From: a virus
Strand: one strand, 5' to 3'
DNA length: 64,000 bases
IMG/VR virus record: IMGVR_UViG_3300002138_000037
Span: 1 to 64,000 of that record
In this document: positions 58,135 to 64,000 of the stretch, piece by piece
Numbering within the stretch: the first letter of the stretch is position 1
Layout: every line of letters begins with the position of its first letter
Position numbers and translations under genes: made by a program
Notes under the pieces: generated by a model
Told to the model about the DNA's origin: nothing
What the model saw: the letters and a program-made list of their open reading frames with translations, nothing else
Database searches by the model: none

Positions 58135-59020
58135 AAATTTATCATGTCAATTATGTCACACGCCGTATAAAAATTTTAGATTATTGGGCATTCACATAGT
58201 TCGATTTCATAAAATGAAAACGTGGGAATACTATAATAAATTTATTGGAAATATTGGTCAGTGTCAAAGATGTTCGAGTAAGACTAATTTTATAAATTTA
58301 TCCAAAGGATACTCTAACTGTTGTGGACAGAGATGCTCTAAATTATTAGATTGTCAGAATCCAGATTATATAAAAAAAATATCTGATGGGACAAAAAAAG
58401 CTATGAATCGGGATGATGTTAAGAAAAAAATGGCGGATTATAGAAGTAAACCATTGTCGAAAAATACTATTTCAAAGATGTCACAATCTGCGAAAGAAAA
58501 ATTCATAAAAAATCCAGAACTTAAATCTAAAATTTATACCGATGAAAGAAATAGAAAAATTTCACAATCTAAAATTAGATATTGGGAGAATAATGAAATC
58601 GAAAAAAAAAGAGTAGGTAAAATATGGACTATTTGGAAAGAAAGAGATGAAGTTGGATGGAGAAAACATCTCATGTCTGCGTCCAAAATAGGATTTAATA
58701 AAATCTACGCACGAAATGGTGGAGATACTTCACTGGAAGTGAAAATATATAAAATGTTAGAAGTCGAAAAAATAAATTATATTAAAAAATATGAATTGGG
58801 TGGGAAAGTTTACGATGCTTTTTTACCAGACTATAATATTTTATTGGAAGTGGATGGGGATTTCTGGCATAAAAATTCCATTGAGGAATGTGTTTATGAT
58901 TTTCAGAAAGAATCGTATTATAATGATATTTTAAAAAATTCCATAGCGGATGATAATCATATAAAGATTGTGAGAATAAAAGAAAAACAAATACCCCTAA
59001 CTATCAAGGAAATATTGTAA
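58127..59020 (+). CDS. Homing endonuclease with Zn fingers and a PD-(D/E)xK/Vsr-like nuclease
   Basis: The 297-residue protein has an N-terminal C2H2-type finger (CQLCHTPYKNFRLLGIHIVR, then H) and a CxxC ribbon (CQRC...CCGQRC). A long basic NUMOD-like helical region with KISDGTKKAM and TISKMSQSAK repeats follows. The C-terminal nuclease carries YDAFLPDYNILLEVDGDFWH, with D, E-x-D and W-H as catalytic candidates. It starts within the gp13 gene end and stops one base before the gp14-like gene. Confidence 0.75.
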   Translation: MDKNLSCQLCHTPYKNFRLLGIHIVRFHKMKTWEYYNKFIGNIGQCQRCSSKTNFINLSKGYSNCCGQRCSKLLDCQNPDYIKKISDGTKKAMNRDDVKKKMADYRSKPLSKNTISKMSQSAKEKFIKNPELKSKIYTDERNRKISQSKIRYWENNEIEKKRVGKIWTIWKERDEVGWRKHLMSASKIGFNKIYARNGGDTSLEVKIYKMLEVEKINYIKKYELGGKVYDAFLPDYNILLEVDGDFWHKNSIEECVYDFQKESYYNDILKNSIADDNHIKIVRIKEKQIPLTIKEIL

Positions 59021-59021
59021 T

Positions 59022-59498
59022 ATGGCAGATTATCTAGGACGTTATCATTCACCGAGAGATAGACGATTTTTCGATTCTATCAATGCGGAATTGATGGGAG
59101 ATATTATCCAAACATTAGTAGTGTTGTATAAAATCGCCCCAAACGAAACTATTACAAACATGTATGGTGAAACGAGTCAAGCAACTGGTAAATTTTATTT
59201 TCCGGGCATTGAAATGACATCCATTGTTGATAGAGGGGATATAACCACGGAAGATGAAAATTTTGGTCCAGATAGAGTTCAATTATCGGTATTTAAATTC
59301 CGAGAAAAAATGCTGCAACAGGTTGGGTTTTTTCCACAGGTGGGGGATTTGATATTTTTCAACGAAATGTATTTTGAAATTGATAACGTAGTGCAGCAGC
59401 AGTTTGATGGTGGACAACCAGATAAAAGTAGATCTATTATCTGCAATACACATTATAGCCGACTTAGTAAAATCAACTTGGCGGCTCGGCAGAGTTAA
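59022..59498 (+). CDS. 14: Neck protein, gp14-like
   Basis: The 158-residue product begins MADYLGRYHSPRDRRFFDSI and contains YKIAPNETITNMYGETSQAT and VQLSVFKFREKMLQQVGFFP followed by QVGDLIFFNEMYFEIDNV. The layout resembles gp14-type neck or head-completion proteins of marine T4-like phages. T4 gp14 has 256 residues, so this one is short. The gene ends tail-to-tail with a 26-base overlap of a minus-strand endonuclease gene, and the last residues after SKINL may be foreign. Confidence 0.65.
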   Translation: MADYLGRYHSPRDRRFFDSINAELMGDIIQTLVVLYKIAPNETITNMYGETSQATGKFYFPGIEMTSIVDRGDITTEDENFGPDRVQLSVFKFREKMLQQVGFFPQVGDLIFFNEMYFEIDNVVQQQFDGGQPDKSRSIICNTHYSRLSKINLAARQS

Positions 59499-60423
59499 AT
59501 TTTTTTATAGGAAAAGTTGTTTTGGGATTTTTTTTCCAAAAATTCCAATCAGATTCCCATATAAAATAAACTTTATATCCTAATTTTGAGAGTTTTTCAA
59601 ATCTCGTAAACGTTTCTTTATGTAAATCTAAAAATGTTTTATTTGTTATTGGGTTGATTGATGATGGATTGTATTTTTTTAAATTTCCATGCCAAAAATC
59701 ACCCAAAAATTCAAATATTCGGTTACCATTAATTCCATCAACGTGAATTTTTCCAATATTCAAATACACCTGCCTATTTTCAATTTTTATATTTAGGTAA
59801 TTTAAAAAATCACTTTCGGGTTTGGATATAGTTTTACCGCACTTCGGACATCCATGACCTTTTAAATGGTGACTTGCAGACTGATTAAACGCACCGTGTT
59901 TTGAACATATTATTGTGATTTTATTTGAACGTCCGGTATATACCAACTTGTTATAATCATATTTATGATTATGAACCACATTTGACTCATTAACAAATTG
60001 TTCTTTGGATTTTAGAAATTTAGTCGATTTTTTTATTAAACTACATTGTGGGCAATGATTTGGTTTTAGGTGATTATTGGGAGTTTGTTCAAAAATACCA
60101 TGCGTCGAACATATTATTTTAACCCGTTTGTTCCAATTTTCATAACATACCATTGAATAATCATATGAGTTCCCATGAATTATTTGTGCTTTTTTTAAGA
60201 AAAATGTGGTGTCTAACTGACTTCCCCGACTCATACACATTTTACATCCACATATACCTAATAGATGGTTTCTTGGTGTTTGTAGGAATTCACCATGTAT
60301 TTTACATATAATAATGACGTTTGACAGTCTATTTTCATATATAGTTTTACTATAATCGTATTTTTTTCCAAACTTAACATATGACTTTGTTAAAAAATCT
60401 TCCCCGGTCATCTTTTTTGGCAT
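59473..60423 (-). CDS. Homing endonuclease with repeated zinc fingers
   Basis: From the minus-strand ATG at 60423 the protein has 316 residues. Three repeats of the form IICxxHGxFxQxxxxHLxxxxCxxC (for example TIICSKHGAFNQSASHHLKG) form zinc-finger DNA-binding units. The C-terminal nuclease has HVDGINGNRIFEFLGDFWHG and KVYFIWESDW, which fits a Vsr/EDxHD-like or PD-(D/E)xK nuclease. It is convergent with the gp14-like gene, unlike nearly all virion genes. It is inserted between the gp14- and gp15-type genes. Confidence 0.75.
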   Translation of the reverse strand: MPKKMTGEDFLTKSYVKFGKKYDYSKTIYENRLSNVIIICKIHGEFLQTPRNHLLGICGCKMCMSRGSQLDTTFFLKKAQIIHGNSYDYSMVCYENWNKRVKIICSTHGIFEQTPNNHLKPNHCPQCSLIKKSTKFLKSKEQFVNESNVVHNHKYDYNKLVYTGRSNKITIICSKHGAFNQSASHHLKGHGCPKCGKTISKPESDFLNYLNIKIENRQVYLNIGKIHVDGINGNRIFEFLGDFWHGNLKKYNPSSINPITNKTFLDLHKETFTRFEKLSKLGYKVYFIWESDWNFWKKNPKTTFPIKKFNSAEPPS

Positions 60424-60471
60424 AATATCGGAGATAACTATCAAAATAAGTAGTAATACCACAAACTCCAC

Positions 60472-60479
60472 TATTTATA
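60472..60479 (+). promoter_or_regulatory. Late promoter box
   Basis: TATTTATA, nine bases before the ATG at 60489. Confidence 0.6.
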
Positions 60480-60488
60480 TTAGATATT

Positions 60489-61436
60489 ATGGCGTGGAAA
60501 GGTGATACCAATAATCCGACACCAAATGGTTTACAATTTGGTGCAAATGTGAGTGATGTTAAAGTTACTGAAAACAGAGCTTTAAATACACGTCGTGATC
60601 AGGATTCTAACAAGGACTTCACCGTAAATCTTCTTGATATTGATTTAACGATTCTCGAATATATTGATAAGACAATTGATATTAAAGTCTTGGATAATGG
60701 TGAGAGTGTCAAGGTTCCAATACATTATGCGTCACCGGAAAAATGGAAAGCGATGCAACAAGATGGTGTGTTACGTGACCAACAAGGTAAATTACAATTA
60801 CCCGTTGTGGTTTTTACACGTAGTTCTTTTGCCAAAGATGCATCGTTAATGACTCCAAATCGTCACTTGACATATCCAGTGATGAAGAAATTTGATGCAA
60901 AGAATAAATACGACAAGTTTTCTATTTTGAATAATTATGTTGCACCGACTCATCAAGTTTTTGCGGTGACATTACCCGACCATATTGACATTACTTACGA
61001 ATTTACCTGTTGGTGTGAATTCATCGAACAGATGAACACTGTGATTCAGAAGATAAACTTCGCATGTGAAGAATATTGGGGTGACCCGAAACGATTCAAG
61101 TTCCGAGTTTATGCGGATTCTTATGCGTTCACCACGGAAAATTCTGGTGACAAGGATAGAATGGTTCGGTCAACTTTTACGTTGAAAGTAAAAGCATATT
61201 TACTCGAAGAATCCTTTGAAAGTAGAGAAAATACCGTAAAACGTAGTTTAACGCCACGGGTAGTCAAGATTGGAACGGAAATTGTTTCATCAAAACAAAT
61301 GGGTGAGATAAACACCAATTTGAATAAGACGGTGTATAAAAAACCATTTGGTTATACGCAGAAAGATGGAATTATGGTTCCAGATGGTGAGACTTTCGAG
61401 AAACCAAAAATCAACGTCGATGGGGATGGCATTTGA
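60489..61436 (+). CDS. 15: Tail terminator / sheath stabiliser gp15
   Basis: The 315-residue product shows gp15-type features. KVPIHYASPEKWKAM corresponds to VPITYASKEHF in T4 gp15. DITYEFTCWCEFIEQMNTVI followed by QKINFACEEYWGDP corresponds to the T4 segment YELSIFTRYEDDMFQIVEQI. gp15 caps the tail tube and sheath and joins tail to neck. It is slightly longer than T4 gp15 (272 residues), with a charged C-terminal tail. It follows the neck genes as in T4. Confidence 0.75.
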   Translation: MAWKGDTNNPTPNGLQFGANVSDVKVTENRALNTRRDQDSNKDFTVNLLDIDLTILEYIDKTIDIKVLDNGESVKVPIHYASPEKWKAMQQDGVLRDQQGKLQLPVVVFTRSSFAKDASLMTPNRHLTYPVMKKFDAKNKYDKFSILNNYVAPTHQVFAVTLPDHIDITYEFTCWCEFIEQMNTVIQKINFACEEYWGDPKRFKFRVYADSYAFTTENSGDKDRMVRSTFTLKVKAYLLEESFESRENTVKRSLTPRVVKIGTEIVSSKQMGEINTNLNKTVYKKPFGYTQKDGIMVPDGETFEKPKINVDGDGI

Positions 61437-61509
61437 TGGTAATTTCCATTATATCTACGTCAATGGTCGATGGAAAAGACATTCAATTGCACAATGGGAA
61501 TCATTATAA
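61420..61509 (+). CDS. Possible very small protein after gp15
   Basis: A 29-codon frame begins at ATG 61420 (or 61426), overlapping the gp15 end by 17 bases, and encodes MGMAFDGNFHYIYVNGRWKR followed by HSIAQWESL. The YIYVNGRWKR...AQW pattern looks like a real protein more than chance and resembles short structural peptides in large phages. No Shine-Dalgarno sequence is seen, as for most genes here. Confidence 0.4.
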   Translation: MGMAFDGNFHYIYVNGRWKRHSIAQWESL

Positions 61510-61550
61510 AATATTCCAATAACAAAGAGTAAGTGTATCATTCAATTAAT

Positions 61551-62690
61551 ATGAATAAATTGACATTTGATATATGTCAAAATGTTTTCTTACTGATTAA
61601 AACAGGTAAGTCGTTTGATAAATCGTTACACATTGTCAACCAATTACAATATCAAATAAATCAACTTGGTTTGACGTTTGATATTGTATTCTACGACATT
61701 GAAAATAAGTTGTATAAATCATATAAATTCACGGATTTGATTTATAGTGAGGAAAGCAATTGGGTGACGAATGTAGAGGATTTGACATATATTAAAAATG
61801 CAATGGGATTGTATTTTGATAAATTACGAATAGAAAAAATGTCCGATGAGTTTGTTACTTTGTCCAAAAAATTTTTGAAAACCACTGAGATGTTGGATAA
61901 ACCGATAACCGGTGGGAAAAATTTGGTTTACTTCTCCATTGGTTATGATTTGAAATATGTGAATTTATGTAAGATTGCAATTCAATCTATTCTCCAAAAT
62001 ACCACATCGAAAAACTTCGATATTCTGATACTCCATTCAGATTCATTGGATGTGAAATCACAATTTGACGAATTCCACGAATACAACCTTAGATTCTTTC
62101 CTATGAGTGGGTTTGAGAATGGGGTGAAATCATCTATGAAAAAATTGGAAATATTCAAATATCCAGACATATTGACATATGACAATATTCTGTTTTTGGA
62201 CGCTGATATTGTAGTTAATATGGATATTTCAAAACTACTCAATCATTCGTTATGTGATGGAGTTTTATATTCCACGATACATGATTCTACGGATAACAAC
62301 TTACATCAAACTAAATTTCACACAATCAGAAAATACAATTCGGTTGAAATGAAAAACTTTGAAGATAAAAACATCCGAGTTTTCAACGCAGGTCAGTTTC
62401 TTTTCAAATCATCACGTAAAATGATGACGCATTTTGATAATATCTTAGAGTTCATATGTGGTTGGAAAAAATCATATTTTTACGAACAGTCGTTCATGAA
62501 TTACTATTTCAATTACCATGAAAAATCCGACACTAAACTCTTATCCGAGTATGTTTCGATTGTGTATATAGATAAGTGTCCAAATTTCAATCTACAAAAG
62601 ATGAAACCAATTATCCACTATGCAGGTGAAGCATGTAATGGTGATTTTAAATTAAAATTTGTCGAAAAACACTTTCCCGAATACTTATAA
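61551..62690 (+). CDS. Glycosyltransferase, GT8-like
   Basis: The protein (379 residues from this ATG) has an N-terminal region of about 120 residues. A GT-A-type glycosyltransferase domain follows: LVYFSIGYDLKYVNLCKIAI, then NILFLDADIVVNMD with the metal-binding DxD at about 218-220, VFNAGQFLFKSS and FYEQSFMNYYF. GT8-like enzymes transfer sugars from nucleotide-sugars. In phage they may modify DNA, virion proteins or host envelope. Its place among neck and sheath genes is unusual and suggests virion glycosylation or an accessory cargo gene. Confidence 0.75.
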   Translation: MNKLTFDICQNVFLLIKTGKSFDKSLHIVNQLQYQINQLGLTFDIVFYDIENKLYKSYKFTDLIYSEESNWVTNVEDLTYIKNAMGLYFDKLRIEKMSDEFVTLSKKFLKTTEMLDKPITGGKNLVYFSIGYDLKYVNLCKIAIQSILQNTTSKNFDILILHSDSLDVKSQFDEFHEYNLRFFPMSGFENGVKSSMKKLEIFKYPDILTYDNILFLDADIVVNMDISKLLNHSLCDGVLYSTIHDSTDNNLHQTKFHTIRKYNSVEMKNFEDKNIRVFNAGQFLFKSSRKMMTHFDNILEFICGWKKSYFYEQSFMNYYFNYHEKSDTKLLSEYVSIVYIDKCPNFNLQKMKPIIHYAGEACNGDFKLKFVEKHFPEYL

Positions 62691-62696
62691 CTGGTT

Positions 62697-62972
62697 ATGA
62701 ATACAATTAAATTTACGGACGAAGAAATCAATTCTATAAAAACTGTTCAAAAGTCATATGAAGAAAAATTGATACTATTTGGTCAATTGAGTCTCGAACG
62801 AATTGCTATCGAAGATGCTATAAAACAGTTAAATGTGGCCGAAAACTCTGCTAGAGAAGAGTATATGAATCTCCAAAAAGAAGAACAAAAACTTATAGAA
62901 ACCCTCAGTTCTAAGTATGGTGATGGTAGTTTGAACCTCAAAGATGGTACTTTTGTCCCATCTTCCAAATAA
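62697..62972 (+). CDS. Small coiled-coil protein
   Basis: The 91-residue product begins MNTIKFTDEEINSIKTVQKS and is a long charged helix with heptads up to about residue 72, then GDGSLNLKDGTFVPSSK. This layout (helix, then G.G.l....G.F.P) is a common small phage protein of unknown role. It lies six bases after the glycosyltransferase. Confidence 0.6.
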   Translation: MNTIKFTDEEINSIKTVQKSYEEKLILFGQLSLERIAIEDAIKQLNVAENSAREEYMNLQKEEQKLIETLSSKYGDGSLNLKDGTFVPSSK

Positions 62973-63007
62973 AGTTATAAATAGATGTTGTTTCGAAAAT
63001 TTAGATA

Positions 63008-63015
63008 TATTTATA
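63008..63015 (+). promoter_or_regulatory. Late promoter box of the sheath gene
   Basis: TATTTATA, 140 bases before the sheath ATG; CATTTATA at 63034 is a weaker second box. The leader (about 63022-63155) ends in AAGGAG, a real Shine-Dalgarno sequence. Confidence 0.6.
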
Positions 63016-63155
63016 TTTAGATTTTCGTATGTCCATTTATAAAAATACATTTAAAACCGCCATAATGTTAGATATGACTCATATACTAATGAAAATAAAT
63101 GTGTATATCGAGAAATTAATAAACAATTATCAGAAAAATAAAAGGAGTATAAGCC

Positions 63156-64000
63156 ATGCCAATAACTGAAGGTGGAAGATTTAGTCCCGTGGACCGCATT
63201 GTGAGTCCGGGAGTTTTTACAAGAGAAAATGATTTAAGCGGACTCGCACAGGGTGTCGCTGATATAGGTGGTGTTATCGTCGCACCGTTTCCAAAAGGTC
63301 CGGGGTTTGCACCAACGTTAGTTACATCCGTCAGTGAACTCGAAGAGAAATTCGGTACCGCTGATGGTGTTTATTATGGACCATACACTGCAAAAGAGTA
63401 TTTATCCGAACAAGGACGTGTAACCGTATGTCGTGTTGGTGCATTGACTGGTTACAAACAGGAAAACCCATTGATGGTTTACGCTATTCCGGGTGTTTGG
63501 GATAGAATTGAAGTAAGCGCATCCGTTGAAACGGGTTCTGCTGATGACTATTCTTTCGTCAAAGATTCCGAAGGTTCCACCACTGTAAGTGACGTTCTAA
63601 CCTACGATTCAGCATCTGCATCCGTCACAATGAGTGCGGTTACTGTCGTAGTTACATTTGAAGACGACACTGCAACTTTCTACCCAGCTGGTTCTGGTAG
63701 TGGTGATTACGCAGGTGAGACAGTCACTTTGGGTACGTTTAACTTGACTACGGGTTCTGGTGTTTACATCACATCCAGTTATGAAGGTGACCCAACAAAG
63801 ACTTCCGCACAAAAATTAACTCAAGCATTGTTAGAATCTACCGCAACGGTTTCAAGCTTCTCAATGAGTTTTGACCAATTATTCATTACTGCTTCATCGA
63901 CATTCGATATTGAAAGTGGTTCAACGTTGAAAATTGTTAACCCTGTATTTAAAGCATTACGTTCATCCAGTGGTTGTGGAACGGTGTTGTATTTGACCGC
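63156..64000 (+). CDS. 18: Tail sheath protein gp18, cut by the window end
   Basis: The visible 281 residues begin MPITEGGRFSPVDRIVSPGV and FTRENDLSGLAQGVADIGGV, with APFPKGPGFAPTLVTSVSEL soon after. This is the N-terminal signature of contractile tail sheath proteins, where SPGVF..E.D and I.APF.KGP are highly conserved. An inserted Ser/Thr/Gly-rich domain follows from about residue 125. The frame runs off the end of the window. It has a strong AAGGAG ribosome-binding site and C-ending codons typical of a highly expressed gene. Confidence 0.9.
   Translation, partial: MPITEGGRFSPVDRIVSPGVFTRENDLSGLAQGVADIGGVIVAPFPKGPGFAPTLVTSVSELEEKFGTADGVYYGPYTAKEYLSEQGRVTVCRVGALTGYKQENPLMVYAIPGVWDRIEVSASVETGSADDYSFVKDSEGSTTVSDVLTYDSASASVTMSAVTVVVTFEDDTATFYPAGSGSGDYAGETVTLGTFNLTTGSGVYITSSYEGDPTKTSAQKLTQALLESTATVSSFSMSFDQLFITASSTFDIESGSTLKIVNPVFKALRSSSGCGTVLYLT

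Overview
The window is a 64 kb piece of an AT-rich genome of a large T4-like contractile-tailed phage. The evidence is a full set of T4-type virion genes: gp25 and gp6 baseplate wedge, a gp17-type terminase, gp20 portal, gp21 protease, gp22 scaffold, gp23 capsid, gp13/gp14-like neck, gp15 tail terminator and gp18 sheath. A gp55-like late sigma factor and a gp46/47-type nuclease are also present. A phage-encoded outer-membrane beta-barrel points to a Gram-negative host. Shine-Dalgarno sequences are missing before most genes. I cannot name the host, and there are no tRNA genes, CRISPR arrays or integrase that I can see.

Layout. (1) 1-3168: small early genes, each behind its own sigma70-type promoter built on a repeated TTGACTTTCTATAA block, with duplicated and truncated paralogs. 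(2) 3169-3560: non-coding, G-run-rich and repeat-bearing region. (3) 3585-7046: a 591-residue unknown, an insulated moron encoding an outer-membrane barrel with a signal peptide, and a possible internal head protein. (4) 7103-7486: a complete one-piece tmRNA with a 20-residue tag. (5) 7688-13803: small genes, PhoH, an HD hydrolase, a membrane coiled-coil protein, the late sigma factor and a GIY-YIG endonuclease. (6) 13815-32686: baseplate and tail-appendage genes, including proteins with RCC1-like, FG-GAP-like, DNRLRE-like and dockerin-like modules. (7) 32703-37647: RuvC-like resolvase, primase and a fused SbcD-SbcC protein. (8) 37669-51985: a structural protein, then packaging and head genes. 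The terminase is broken into two genes by an atypically split intein with a homing endonuclease gene in the gap. (9) 52083-55401: endonucleases plus a minus-strand guaC/macro-domain operon. (10) 55467-64000: Gp88-like protein, neck, tail terminator, glycosyltransferase and the start of the sheath gene.

Expression logic. Early promoters have the form TTGAnn-N16/17-TAnnnT, and the -10 box usually ends 6-7 bases before the ATG. Late genes carry TAT(T/A)TAT(A/G/T), a relative of the T4 late box TATAAATA, often only 3-10 bases before the start codon. Both arrangements would put the transcription start at or just before the start codon, so much of this phage may be expressed from leaderless or nearly leaderless mRNAs. 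The gp55-like sigma factor at 12186-13082 is the obvious reader of the late box. The barrel gene (5511) and the sheath gene (63156) are exceptions with a long leader and a Shine-Dalgarno sequence.

Head assembly. Several proteins in or near the head cluster begin with a short Lys-rich amphipathic helix ending in a (L/I)xE-type motif. This resembles the T4 capsid-targeting sequence cut by the gp21 protease, so they may be packaged internal proteins. Six free-standing homing-type endonucleases sit beside or inside conserved genes, which makes this an endonuclease-dense genome.
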